From the NCBI GenBank assembly GCA_020540725.1, contig JAJBSL010000009.1:1-64000 (forward strand): a stretch of 64,000 nt of DNA, read 5' to 3'. Positions 45,114 to 53,983 of this stretch are shown here, piece after piece (the stretch's first letter is position 1; every line of letters starts with the position of its first letter). Source of the DNA: Lachnospiraceae bacterium EP-SM-12S-S03 (GTDB lineage Bacteria; Bacillota; Clostridia; Lachnospirales; Lachnospiraceae). The position numbers and the translations under genes were made by a program. Below the pieces are notes generated by a model. That model was given only the letters and a program-made list of their open reading frames with translations. It searched no databases and was not told the DNA's origin.

Positions 45114-45417
45114 CATAGTTTATATTTATTTTATAAAAACCCTTTTCTACCTGAAAGCAAAGAATATTTCCTTCCTGGTTGCAGTATCGTTCCAAAACCT
45201 TACCTTCACACTCCACGCCTTCTTTTTCTGTATACAATGTACATTTATAAATTCCATCCAAAGAAATATTTTCGATCCCGCCTTCTTCCAAAACCAAGTA
45301 TATGCGGTCATTATCCCGATCATACTTTAATACTTTACACGGATATACGGCAGCATCATATTCTGCTCCTTCAAGGATTGTTTTCTTCATTCTGATTTTC
45401 GCTCTTGTATTTTGCAT
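45094..45417 (-). CDS. Conserved small protein of unknown function
   Basis: Protein of 107 residues between codY and groES. It is mostly beta-strand with alternating hydrophobics (VLKYDRDNDRIYLVLEEGGIENISLDG), resembling an YcgR-N/PilZ-like or OB-like barrel without a recognisable motif; I do not assign a function. No signal peptide or helix. GAGG upstream supports the start. It lies 62 bases after codY across a terminator. Confidence 0.65.
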   Translation of the reverse strand: MQNTRAKIRMKKTILEGAEYDAAVYPCKVLKYDRDNDRIYLVLEEGGIENISLDGIYKCTLYTEKEGVECEGKVLERYCNQEGNILCFQVEKGFYKININYVDKEEA

Positions 45418-45436
45418 ATCATTTCCTCATTTCACA

Positions 45437-45468
45437 TAAAAGGGTATCAGTTCACTGATACCCCTTTT
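45437..45468. terminator. Terminator after codY
   Basis: GGGTATCAG and CTGATACCC pair around TTCA (45442-45463), flanked by A- and T-runs, so it can act on either strand. It begins 11 bases after the codY stop. Confidence 0.9.
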
Positions 45469-45478
45469 CATCTGTTTG

Positions 45479-46255
45479 CTATCTGTTATTTTTAATTTTC
45501 TCTAATTCATCAAACACAAAATCATTCACTACTTTAATGTAGGTACCTTTCATTCCAGAAGAACGTGATTCAATTACTCCGGCACTTTCGAATTTACGAA
45601 GTGCATTCACAATAACAGATCTTGTAATTCCCACTCTGTCAGCAATCTTACTTGCCACAAGAATTCCTTCTGTCCCCTTCAATTCATCAAAAATATGAAT
45701 AATTGCTTCCAACTCTGAAAATGACAACGTACTCATGGCTGACTTTACAATCTGCTCTTTTCTTGACTCTTCTGCACTCTCTTCATTTACCGAACGCAGC
45801 ATCTCCAGTCCTACAACTGTTGTTCCATATTCACTCAGGATAATATCATCAATCTCGTAACCTTCTTTTTCCTTGTATATAAAGAGTGTTCCAAGTCTTT
45901 CGCCTGCAATATTGATCGGCGTGATCATCGCCTGATATCCTTTCACCGCATCTGCAGAAAATCCCAAAGTTTCAAGGTTCACATTCTCTTTTGTAGATAG
46001 GATATTCAAAAGTCTCTCATTCAACATTTTATCAATATAAGAACCTACTTTATCCTGAACAAGTTCCAAAATAGTTGTAACATTCTCATTCTCTCCTACT
46101 CCGAGAACCTTCCCCTTCTTGCTGATCACAAGTACTGTCGATTTTAAAATTTCTGTCAAAACTTCGCAAATATCATTAAATACTACCTTACTAGAGTTGT
46201 TATTATGGAGCAGTTTATTAATTTTCCTAGTTTTGTCCAACAATTGCACACTCAT
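45479..46255 (-). CDS. codY: GTP- and branched-chain amino acid-sensing repressor CodY
   Basis: Global nutritional regulator of 258 residues. The N-terminal GAF domain (about residues 1-155) binds isoleucine/valine; the C-terminal winged helix carries the near-invariant recognition segment ASKIADRVGITRSVIVNALR. GTP acts as a second effector in relatives. It has its own promoter after topA, with a CodY-like box beside it, suggesting autoregulation. Targets in this window may include its own gene and the azlCD/pepV region, but no box was found at the latter. Confidence 0.97.
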   Translation of the reverse strand: MSVQLLDKTRKINKLLHNNNSSKVVFNDICEVLTEILKSTVLVISKKGKVLGVGENENVTTILELVQDKVGSYIDKMLNERLLNILSTKENVNLETLGFSADAVKGYQAMITPINIAGERLGTLFIYKEKEGYEIDDIILSEYGTTVVGLEMLRSVNEESAEESRKEQIVKSAMSTLSFSELEAIIHIFDELKGTEGILVASKIADRVGITRSVIVNALRKFESAGVIESRSSGMKGTYIKVVNDFVFDELEKIKNNR

Positions 46256-46303
46256 GTTTCTTCCTCCGTTTTTCGAAATTCATGAACTTTCTATTACTTT
46301 CTC

Positions 46304-46332
46304 ATGTTATCATACAATTCGAAACTAATCAA
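46304..46332 (-). promoter_or_regulatory. Promoter of codY
   Basis: TTGATT (46332-46327) and TAACAT (46309-46304) are 17 bp apart in the topA-codY interval. Confidence 0.65.
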
Positions 46333-46334
46333 TG

Positions 46335-46349
46335 AATTTTCGCGAAATT
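46335..46349. promoter_or_regulatory. CodY-like box at the codY promoter
   Basis: AATTTTCGCGAAATT matches the consensus AATTTTCWGAAAATT at 12 of 15 positions and is palindromic. It lies 2 bases upstream of the codY -35 hexamer and directly after the topA stop codon. Confidence 0.55.
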
Positions 46350-48416
46350 TTATTTTTTATTTACAATATAGCCGCATTTTTCATCCGCACATAAAAGTTT
46401 ATTCCCCTTCTCAACCATATAACCTCCACACTGCGGACATTTTTCTTTGGATGGTTTCTGCCATGACATGAAATCACAGTTCGGATTATCTTCACATCCG
46501 TAATATTTTCTGCCTTTCTTAGTTTTACGGATCACTATATCTTTCCCACATTTCGGGCACTGTACTCCCACCTTCTCAAGATAAGGCTTCGTGTTGCGGC
46601 ATTCCGGGAATCCCGGACAAGCAAGAAATTTGCCATGCGGACCATATTTAATCACCATATTTCTACCGCAATCCTCGCAGATCACATCTGTGACTTCATC
46701 TTCTATCTTCACAGTTTCCAGTTCTTTTTCCGCAGTCTCAACCGCTTCTTCCAAATCCGGATAGAAATTACGGATTACGGACTTCCATTCTACCGCTCCT
46801 TCTTCTACTCTATCCAAAAGCCCTTCCATATTTGCAGTAAAATTCACATCTACAATACTTGGGAAAGACTTTTTCATCATATGATTTACTACTTCTCCCA
46901 ATTCTGTCAAATAGAGGTTCTTCTGCTCTTTTGCCACATAACGGCGACTGATAATCGTTGAAATGGTTGGTGCATAAGTACTTGGACGTCCGATTCCCAG
47001 TTCTTCCAATGTCTTTACAAGAGATGCCTCCGTATAATGTGCCGGCGGCTGAGTAAAATGCTGCTTTGTCTCCAACTTTTCTTTTGTGAGTAATGTATCC
47101 TTGTCAATGGCCTTTACAAGTACATTATTTTCTTCCTTTTCCTCATCCGGTTCAATATAAACGGAGCGGAATCCTTCAAACACAATTTTAGAAGCAGAAA
47201 CATGAAATCTATAGTCGCCTGCCGCAATCTTCACAGAGGTTGTCTCATACTTTGCCTGCTGCATTCTGCTGGCCACAAAGCGTTTCCATATCAGTTGATA
47301 GAGACGGAACTGATCCCTCGTAAGAGAATCCTTTAAGGATGCCGGTGTCCGGTTTACATCCGTCGGACGGATTGCTTCGTGAGCATCCTGTATCTTCTTC
47401 CCGCTTTCTTCCTTCTTCTTCACTGCAGCAACATATGCATCCCCATAAACTTTTGCAATGTATTCTCCTACATTCGCTTCCGCTTCTTCTGAAACTCTTG
47501 TGGAATCCGTACGCAGATAAGTAATCACACCTACCGTTCCATTTCCTTTAATATCAATTCCTTCATACAGTTGTTGTGCAATACGCATCGTTTTCTGTGT
47601 AGCAAAATTCAGCGCCTTGGATGCCTCCTGCTGAAGCGTACTTGTTGTAAATGGAAGAGGTGCCTTTTTTAGTCGTTCACTCTTCTTGATATCTGCCACT
47701 TTATATTCTTTATCCTGAATCTCATTTATGATTCCATCCAGCTCCTCCTTAGAACCGATTGTCATCTTCCCTTTTTCCGTTCCATAGAATTTTGCAGTCA
47801 GTGGTTTCTTCTCGCCTTTCACGTTCAAAACGGCATCCATCGTCCAATATTCTTCCGGAATGAATGCATCAATTTCTTCTTCTCTGTCTGCAATGATGCG
47901 AAGTGCAACCGACTGCACGCGCCCCGCGCTCAATCCTCTTTTTACTTTTGCCCACAAAAGCGGACTAATCCGATAACCTACAATACGGTCCAAAGCTCTT
48001 CTGGCCTGTTGTGCATCTACCAGATTCATATCTATTTCTCTCGCATCTTTGATTGCTGCCTTCACCGCATTTTTGGTAATCTCATTAAAACTCACACGGT
48101 ACATCTTCTTCCCTTCCAGCTTCAAAGCTTTCACAAGATGCCATGCGATTGCCTCTCCTTCACGGTCAGGGTCAGTTGCCAGATATATTTTATCCGCTTT
48201 TTTCACTTCCTTCCGCAAATTTGCAAGGATCTCGCCTTTTCCGCGGATTGTAATATATTTCGGTTCAAAATCATTCTCCACATCAATTCCAAACTGACTC
48301 TTCGGAAAATCCCTGACATGTCCCTGAGATGCTGCAACTACATAATTACTTCCCAAAAACTTTTTAATTGTCTTTACTTTCGCCGGTGATTCCACAATCA
48401 CAAGATAACGTGCCAT
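46350..48416 (-). CDS. topA: DNA topoisomerase I
   Basis: Type IA topoisomerase of 688 residues that relaxes negative supercoils. It has an N-terminal TOPRIM domain (LVIVESPAKVKTIKKFLG, DPDREGEAIAWHL), the catalytic Tyr in GVITYLRTDSTRVS near residue 300, and three C-terminal zinc ribbons with Cys clusters (CEDCGRNM, CPKCGKD, CPQCGGYM). The start at 48416 has GGAGG upstream. It begins 1 base after dprA, an arrangement conserved in Firmicutes. Confidence 0.97.
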   Translation of the reverse strand: MARYLVIVESPAKVKTIKKFLGSNYVVAASQGHVRDFPKSQFGIDVENDFEPKYITIRGKGEILANLRKEVKKADKIYLATDPDREGEAIAWHLVKALKLEGKKMYRVSFNEITKNAVKAAIKDAREIDMNLVDAQQARRALDRIVGYRISPLLWAKVKRGLSAGRVQSVALRIIADREEEIDAFIPEEYWTMDAVLNVKGEKKPLTAKFYGTEKGKMTIGSKEELDGIINEIQDKEYKVADIKKSERLKKAPLPFTTSTLQQEASKALNFATQKTMRIAQQLYEGIDIKGNGTVGVITYLRTDSTRVSEEAEANVGEYIAKVYGDAYVAAVKKKEESGKKIQDAHEAIRPTDVNRTPASLKDSLTRDQFRLYQLIWKRFVASRMQQAKYETTSVKIAAGDYRFHVSASKIVFEGFRSVYIEPDEEKEENNVLVKAIDKDTLLTKEKLETKQHFTQPPAHYTEASLVKTLEELGIGRPSTYAPTISTIISRRYVAKEQKNLYLTELGEVVNHMMKKSFPSIVDVNFTANMEGLLDRVEEGAVEWKSVIRNFYPDLEEAVETAEKELETVKIEDEVTDVICEDCGRNMVIKYGPHGKFLACPGFPECRNTKPYLEKVGVQCPKCGKDIVIRKTKKGRKYYGCEDNPNCDFMSWQKPSKEKCPQCGGYMVEKGNKLLCADEKCGYIVNKK

Positions 48417-48417
48417 A

Positions 48418-49524
48418 CTATACTCCTCCAAAACCAGTCTTTCTTACATAATAGTTTTTCGATATTTCTTCTACATATCCTTTCATTTGCAAAGAAATCA
48501 ACTGATTCATTAATTCTGAAATTTGCATATTAGTTTCTTCCATGATCTGATTTACATTCTTTGGATACAAACCGAGACAACTATACACCATATCTTCTTG
48601 CGATTCAAGCATTATTTTATTTTTTAATTTGTTTTTCACACATTCCCTTCCGGAAATCTGTAACTCTTCCAGCAAATCTTCCGGCGAAATCAGAATACCC
48701 GCCCCCTGTTTGATCAGCCTGTTACACCCTAAGCTCAAGCTGCTGTTTACAGGTCCCGGAAGCGCATACACATCCTTCCCGAGCTCCAAAGCCTGATCTG
48801 CTGTAATCAAAGAACCGCTCTTTTCTTTTGCTTCCATTACAAGTATTACATCTGCCAATGCGCTTATGATTCGATTGCGTGCCGGAAAATTCTGTGGCAA
48901 AGGCGGTGTTCCCGGTGGAAATTCTGAAATCAATCCTCCCTGTTCCTGGAGATCAACATACAATCCGATGTGTTCCTTAGGGTAACATATATCCACTCCC
49001 GAACCAAGAATCCCATAAGAACGTCCTCCCACATTCAAAGCCCCTCTGTGTCCTGCTCCATCTACACCTCTAGCCATGCCGCTTACAATATCTATCCCAC
49101 ATTTTGCCAAAGCTTCTCCGAATTCAATCGCCATTTTTTCTCCATAAGGACTACAATGTCTCGCTCCTACAATCGCCGCTTTCACCGTATTCTTAGGAAT
49201 CACATGCCCCTTTAGATAAAGGGCATATGGAGGAATTGCAAGATTCTCCAACGTTTTCGGATAATCCGGGTGAAAGTACGGAAGAAATGTAATCCTATCC
49301 ACCAACAGTTTCTCATACATTGTCTCTAAATCCCACTTTTTTCTTCCCGAAAGTATCTCGTATCGTTCCTCTTCCCTTTCCGTAAAGCATTTTAAAGTTG
49401 TTTCTTCTATATTAAATATGTCCTTTGCAGACCCCATATTCTCTCTTATTTTTTTCTTTGTCTTATTTCTGACTTTTCTGATGCACGCAAACCAGTATTC
49501 ATATTTCCACTCTTCTTTATCCAT
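48418..49524 (-). CDS. dprA: DNA processing protein DprA
   Basis: Single-strand DNA-binding, RecA-loading protein of transformation, 368 residues. The Rossmann-like core shows IVGARHCSPYGEKMA, VSGMARGVDGAGHRGAL, GSGVDICYPKEH and SEFPPGTPPLPQNFPARNRIIS; a C-terminal winged-helix-like region follows (VYSCLGLYPKNVNQIMEETN). It lies directly between yifB/comM (1 base) and topA, so all three share a transcript. Confidence 0.95.
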   Translation of the reverse strand: MDKEEWKYEYWFACIRKVRNKTKKKIRENMGSAKDIFNIEETTLKCFTEREEERYEILSGRKKWDLETMYEKLLVDRITFLPYFHPDYPKTLENLAIPPYALYLKGHVIPKNTVKAAIVGARHCSPYGEKMAIEFGEALAKCGIDIVSGMARGVDGAGHRGALNVGGRSYGILGSGVDICYPKEHIGLYVDLQEQGGLISEFPPGTPPLPQNFPARNRIISALADVILVMEAKEKSGSLITADQALELGKDVYALPGPVNSSLSLGCNRLIKQGAGILISPEDLLEELQISGRECVKNKLKNKIMLESQEDMVYSCLGLYPKNVNQIMEETNMQISELMNQLISLQMKGYVEEISKNYYVRKTGFGGV

Positions 49525-51042
49525 CTAAATCCCTCTTTTCTCATCCATTGTCCGATACGCAACCGCTTCTCTTAAATGTTCGATTGTAATTGTTTCTTTT
49601 TGCTCCAAATCCGCAATGGTTCTTGCTACTTTTAATATTTTATGGTATGTCCTCACCGTTAATGACATTCCGTCAAAAATCTGCTTCATAAAAGCTTTTT
49701 CTTTTTTCCCAAGTACACAAAACTTCTCAATTTCTGCCGGAGTAAGGGTCGCATTTACCTTTCTTTCTCCATATCGTTCATATTGCCTCTTTCTCGCCTT
49801 ACATACCCGTTTTCTGATGTCTTCAGACGTCTCTTCCTCCCCCGCCCCATAAAGCTCCTCATATTCAACTTTAGACGCTTCTACACAAAGATCAATTCTG
49901 TCAAGAAAGGGGCCGGAAATATGACTCAGATACTGCCTCACTTGAACCGGTGTACAAATGCATTTATTCAAGTCCGGATAATAACCACACGGGCAGGGAT
50001 TCATGGCAGCAACAAGCATAAACTGCGCCGGGAAACAATATGTTCCTGTTTTTCTCGTAAGCCGGATATAGCCTTCTTCCATAGGTTGACGTAGCACATC
50101 CAAAACCTGTCTTCGAAATTCCGGAAGTTCATCTAAAAAAAGCACTCCATGATTTGCCATACTAATCTCTCCCGGTCCCGGAATTGTTCCCCCTCCAATC
50201 AATGCTGCCCTTGTAGAAGTATGATGAGGATTGCGAAACGGGGGTGTTGTTATAAAAGGACGTTTCTCATCTGTAAGCCCCAATATACTGTATATTTTTG
50301 TCACCTCAATGCTCTCTTCCTCCGACAGCGGTGGGAAAATCGTTGGAATTCTTTTGGCTATCATAGTCTTCCCCGCTCCCGGTGGTCCTATAAATAAAAT
50401 ATTATGATTGCCGGCTGCCGCAATCTCCGCAGCTCTTTTCAGCAGATTCTGTCCTTTGATATCCGCAAAATCCAAATGTTCTTCCTCATCTGTTTCCCGC
50501 GTTTCTTTCCGCCCATATTGCTGCGGCTCTTGATCCCCATTTAGAATACCGCATAATTCTTTTAGAGACTCTACACCCCAAATTTCAATACCATTTATCA
50601 TTCCCGCTTCTTTGATATTTCCTTTTGGAACCACGCATACTTTGCACCCCGCGCGTTTCGCTTCAAGCACTATCGGCAGAATTCCCGGAACCTTTCTTAT
50701 ACTTCCATCCAATCCAAGCTCCCCCACAAACAAAATTCCCCGTATTTTCTCACCTTTCACATATCCCAAAGACACCAGGATGGATACGGCAATAGGCAAA
50801 TCAAAAGATGCTCCTCGTTTTCTCACATTGGCGGGAGAGAGATTCACCACGATTTTCTTTGCCGGCAATACAAAATCTGCGTTTCTTATGGCTGTTCGCA
50901 CACGTTCACTTGCTTCTTTTACCTCTGCGGACAAATATCCCACCATATGGAACATAGGCAAGCCATTACTAATATCTGCCTCTACATGGACAAATTTCAC
51001 CTCAAGTCCTTGTATAGACGCAGACAATACTGTACTATACAT
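49525..51042 (-). CDS. comM: YifB/ComM family Mg-chelatase-like AAA+ ATPase
   Basis: Hexameric helicase-type ATPase of 505 residues. ComM promotes branch migration during transformation in characterised proteobacteria. It has the N-terminal LonC-like domain (KIVVNLSPANVRKRGASFD), Walker A GPPGAGKTMIAKR at about residue 220, Walker B with HGVLFLDELPEF, and a C-terminal Mg_chelatase domain with the zinc-like cysteines AMNPCPCGYY. The start codon is next to a strong promoter region. With dprA it suggests natural competence functions, but no com pilus genes are in the window. Confidence 0.93.
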   Translation of the reverse strand: MYSTVLSASIQGLEVKFVHVEADISNGLPMFHMVGYLSAEVKEASERVRTAIRNADFVLPAKKIVVNLSPANVRKRGASFDLPIAVSILVSLGYVKGEKIRGILFVGELGLDGSIRKVPGILPIVLEAKRAGCKVCVVPKGNIKEAGMINGIEIWGVESLKELCGILNGDQEPQQYGRKETRETDEEEHLDFADIKGQNLLKRAAEIAAAGNHNILFIGPPGAGKTMIAKRIPTIFPPLSEEESIEVTKIYSILGLTDEKRPFITTPPFRNPHHTSTRAALIGGGTIPGPGEISMANHGVLFLDELPEFRRQVLDVLRQPMEEGYIRLTRKTGTYCFPAQFMLVAAMNPCPCGYYPDLNKCICTPVQVRQYLSHISGPFLDRIDLCVEASKVEYEELYGAGEEETSEDIRKRVCKARKRQYERYGERKVNATLTPAEIEKFCVLGKKEKAFMKQIFDGMSLTVRTYHKILKVARTIADLEQKETITIEHLREAVAYRTMDEKRGI

Positions 51043-51305
51043 TTACAGCGCTCCTTTCATTTCTTCTCATTACATGTTCATACATCATCAATTGTGATAA
51101 CTTGGCAGAATTGCCAGATTCCTGACGGAAGCAGAAAGCTCCCCGAATTATTATAACTATAGCATGTTCTTTCAGAATTTACAAGAAAAAGAGAACAGAA
51201 AATCCATTCCGCTCTCTCCTTGCATAAAATCTTTATCCCGTCTTACTTCTCATCTTTCCATTCCCTATTTTCTCACTTTCTGACAGGATTCTTCGTTTTT
51301 GCACA
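51043..51305 (-). other. Structured leader and promoter region of comM-dprA-topA
   Basis: No gene is seen. The minus strand carries a promoter at 51156-51184, then within the ~105-base untranslated leader two hairpins: GGAGC-TTTCT-GCTTCC (about 51142-51127) and TGGCA-ATTC-TGCCA (51116-51103). The 51185-51305 part, downstream of sigK, is pyrimidine-rich without a clear terminator. Confidence 0.5.
51156..51184 (-). promoter_or_regulatory. Promoter of the comM-dprA-topA operon
   Basis: TTGTAA (51184-51179) and TATAGT (51161-51156) are 17 bp apart on the minus strand; a second TATAAT lies 6 bases further on. Confidence 0.6.
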
Positions 51306-51923
51306 TCAGAAAAAAACTCTTAGTTTCTCGATTGCACTTTTTTCAATTCTGGAAACATAAGAACGTGAAATTCCAAGCTGCTGCGCAATCTCCCTTTGTG
51401 TGTACTCTTCTCCATTATAAAGTCCATACCGCATTTTGAGAACAAGCCGTTCCCGGGACGAGAGTTCCGAAGCAACTTTATCATAGAGAACAGCAATATC
51501 GTCTTTCAATGCTATTTTTGTCTGTGCATCCTCTTCCTGGGTTTCAATAATATCAAAAAGTTGTATTTCATTTCCTTCTTTATCTGTTCCGATGGGTTCA
51601 TAAAGTGAGATTTCCTTTGAAGTTTTTTTCTTTCCCCTAAGCATCATAAGAATCTCATTCTCAATACATCTCGCAGCATACGTGGCAAGTCGGTTTCCTT
51701 TACCGGAATTGAATGTAACAACAGCTTTGATCAGACCAATTGTTCCTATAGACAGAAGATCCTCCGGATCCTCATCTAAATGCTGATATTTTTTGACTAC
51801 ATGAGCTACAAGCCTTAAATTACGTTCAACCAGGATATGTTTCGCTTCAAGGTCGCCCTCTGTATATTTTTGCAAATAATATCTCTCTTCAGATGCGGTT
51901 AATGGTTTTGGAAATGACTTCAA
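51306..51923 (-). CDS. sigK: Sporulation sigma factor SigK, no pro-sequence
   Basis: Late mother-cell sigma factor of 205 residues. Region 2 shows NLRLVAHVVKKYQH, EDLLSIGTIGLIKAV and RLATYAARCIENEILM; region 4 ends with TQREIAQQLGISRSYVSRIEK, all SigK-like. The gene is intact, not split by a skin element. The protein begins at the residues that follow the cleaved pro-peptide in Bacillus, and an upstream in-frame stop at 51936-51938 rules out a hidden pro-sequence. I prefer a TTG start at 51923 (AGAGGTG six bases upstream) over GTG at 51932, which has no spaced ribosome site. Confidence 0.88.
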   Translation of the reverse strand: MKSFPKPLTASEERYYLQKYTEGDLEAKHILVERNLRLVAHVVKKYQHLDEDPEDLLSIGTIGLIKAVVTFNSGKGNRLATYAARCIENEILMMLRGKKKTSKEISLYEPIGTDKEGNEIQLFDIIETQEEDAQTKIALKDDIAVLYDKVASELSSRERLVLKMRYGLYNGEEYTQREIAQQLGISRSYVSRIEKSAIEKLRVFF

Positions 51924-52018
51924 GAATGGCACCTCTTAGCATATTTAATTATAGTCTATGTTGGGACAAAAACAATTGTGCTTTTCCATGTTATACAGAA
52001 AAATATTTATTCCATTAC

Positions 52019-52058
52019 AAAAAAACAGAGCATATTCCGTTGATATACTCTGTTTTTA
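52019..52058 (-). terminator. Terminator after the trmR-trhP genes
   Basis: AAAAACAGAG (52021-52030) and CTCTGTTTTT (52048-52057) pair, with the minus strand continuing in Ts. Confidence 0.85.
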
Positions 52059-52094
52059 CCAACCCCTTATCCGGTTTAGTCTATTAAAAATTTT

Positions 52095-53318
52095 CTATTC
52101 CTGTCTTCTCAAAATATCATACTGATCCACTTCAATTCCAAGATCTACATAAAGGATCTGCTTTGGATGCGGTGCACTCTCCTGCTCTACGCCATCTTCC
52201 GTAAGAATCCGTTTCACAATTACTTCAACATTGTCTCCGTTCGGTTTCATTACTTCGATTTTTTCTCCTACAGAGAATTTATTTCTCTGCTCGATTCTGT
52301 ACGTTCCGTCTTTCTCTTCCCCAATGATTCCAAGATATGTGTACTCTTTTACATAAGTATTGCTATCATAAATCTGGGATTCATCGCTTGGTTTTCCAAA
52401 GAAAAATCCTGTTGTAAACTGCCGGTATGTACAATTAGAAATCTGCTCCAGATACCAAGGCATGTTTTTCTCATAAAGCGCAGGATCCTTCTGATAATCG
52501 TCAATTGCTTTTCTATACGTTCTTGCAACTGTCGCCACATAAAGCGCAGTTTTCATACGTCCTTCAATTTTCAAACTGTCTATTCCCGCATTTAAAATCT
52601 CCGGAATATGCTCAATCATGCACAAATCCTTAGAATTGAAAATATAAGTTCCTCTTTCATTTTCATAAACCGGCATATACTCTCCCGGCCTTGTCTCTTC
52701 TACAACCGCATATTTCCAACGGCACGGATGCGTGCAGGCACCTCTGTTTGCATCCCGTCCCGTAAAATAGTTACTCAAAAGACATCTTCCGGAATAGGAC
52801 ATACACATAGCTCCGTGAACAAACGTCTCAATCTCCAAATCTTCCGGAATATGCGCACGAATCTCTTTGATCTCTTCCAAAGAAAGTTCTCTTGCGGAAA
52901 CAACCCTTGTCGCTCCCAATTTATGCCAGAAATTAAATGTCTCATAGTTGGTATTATTTGCCTGTGTACTGATATGTCTTTCGATATGCGGGCATTCTTC
53001 TCCCGCCAGTACAAACATCCCCGGATCCGCAATAATAAGCGCATCCGGCTTCATTTCTCCTAATTCACGGAAATATTCTCTTGCCCCGTCAAGGTCACTG
53101 TTATGAGCCAAAATATTTGCCGTCACATACACTTTCACCCCGTATTTATGAGCAAAACGAATTCCTTCCGCCATATCCTCTTTTGAAAAATTTTTTGCTT
53201 TCGCACGGAGTCCGAATGCTTCTCCTCCAATATATACTGCATCCGCTCCGAAAATAACTGCTGTTTTTAATACTTCCAGGCTGCTTGCCGGAATTAACAG
53301 TTCCGGATGTCTCGCCAT
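52095..53318 (-). CDS. trhP: Peptidase U32-family protein, tRNA U34 hydroxylation factor TrhP-like
   Basis: U32 family protein of 407 residues. It starts with HPELLIPASSLEVLKTAVIFGADAVYIGG and carries the conserved cysteine cluster CMSYSGRCLLSNYFTGRDANRGACTHPC near residue 170, now viewed as an Fe-S site. Family members first called peptidases were shown to form 5-hydroxyuridine at tRNA position 34 using prephenate. The gene lies 12 bases downstream of a TrmR-type methyltransferase, which completes the mo5U modification, strongly supporting that role over proteolysis. Bacillus has two such genes (yrrN, yrrO); only one is here. Confidence 0.85.
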   Translation of the reverse strand: MARHPELLIPASSLEVLKTAVIFGADAVYIGGEAFGLRAKAKNFSKEDMAEGIRFAHKYGVKVYVTANILAHNSDLDGAREYFRELGEMKPDALIIADPGMFVLAGEECPHIERHISTQANNTNYETFNFWHKLGATRVVSARELSLEEIKEIRAHIPEDLEIETFVHGAMCMSYSGRCLLSNYFTGRDANRGACTHPCRWKYAVVEETRPGEYMPVYENERGTYIFNSKDLCMIEHIPEILNAGIDSLKIEGRMKTALYVATVARTYRKAIDDYQKDPALYEKNMPWYLEQISNCTYRQFTTGFFFGKPSDESQIYDSNTYVKEYTYLGIIGEEKDGTYRIEQRNKFSVGEKIEVMKPNGDNVEVIVKRILTEDGVEQESAPHPKQILYVDLGIEVDQYDILRRQE

Positions 53319-53330
53319 ATCTTTAGCCTC

Positions 53331-53972
53331 CTATTGTTTTACACTGACCGCAACTCCATCTCCCAAAGGAATAATGGATGTCAGCAATCTTTCTTCATGT
53401 TTTAATGCATACAAATACTCACGCATACGGCTGTGAATTGTCCGGTTTCTTCTCTCCACCGCAAAACGGGACTCTATGATATCACCGTCCTGCAGTACAT
53501 TATCAGAAACAAGAATGCCTCCTTTACCCAAAAGCCGGATTACTTCCGGCATATAGTAAATGTACTGTGCTTTCGCCGCATCCATGAATATAAAATCATA
53601 CGATTCTTGAAGCCCTTTCAAAATTTCCAAGGCATCCCCTTCCAAAAGTGTAATTACCTCTTCTTTTCCTGCTCTCTTGAAATTTTCCCGAGCAATCGGA
53701 ATCCTCTTCTCATATTTTTCAATCGTTGTAATTGTGCATCCTTCCGGAGCATACTCACTCATAAGAAGTGCAGAAAATCCAACTGCCGTTCCAACTTCAA
53801 GAATTTTCAAAGGCTTCTGAATAGAAAGCAGAACTTTTAAAAAGCTCTGCATTTCCTTTCTTATAATCGGCACAAATGTTTCCAGTGCCTCTTTTTCAAT
53901 TGTTTCCAGTATTTCACTGTTCTCCGTCTCAAGTGAGTGGATAAATGTTACCATACGTTCATCTACAATCAT
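53331..53972 (-). CDS. trmR: O-methyltransferase, TrmR type (tRNA 5-hydroxyuridine-34)
   Basis: SAM-dependent O-methyltransferase of 213 residues in the COMT-like group. The SAM site is ILEVGTAVGFSALLM (about residues 60-74), the acidic residue is in TTIEKYEK, and the metal/catalytic Asp in DFIFMDAAKAQY and LVSDNVLQDG. Bacillus YrrM (TrmR) methylates ho5U34 to mo5U34; the adjacent U32-family gene supplies the hydroxylated substrate, so the same function is inferred here. It starts 12 bases after rnjA. Confidence 0.85.
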   Translation of the reverse strand: MIVDERMVTFIHSLETENSEILETIEKEALETFVPIIRKEMQSFLKVLLSIQKPLKILEVGTAVGFSALLMSEYAPEGCTITTIEKYEKRIPIARENFKRAGKEEVITLLEGDALEILKGLQESYDFIFMDAAKAQYIYYMPEVIRLLGKGGILVSDNVLQDGDIIESRFAVERRNRTIHSRMREYLYALKHEERLLTSIIPLGDGVAVSVKQ

Positions 53973-53983
53973 GACATTTCCTT

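Noticed and set aside
51299..51330. Terminator after sigK (TTTCTGA / TCAGAAA)
   Set aside because: The arms are 22 bases apart and no T-run follows on the minus strand.
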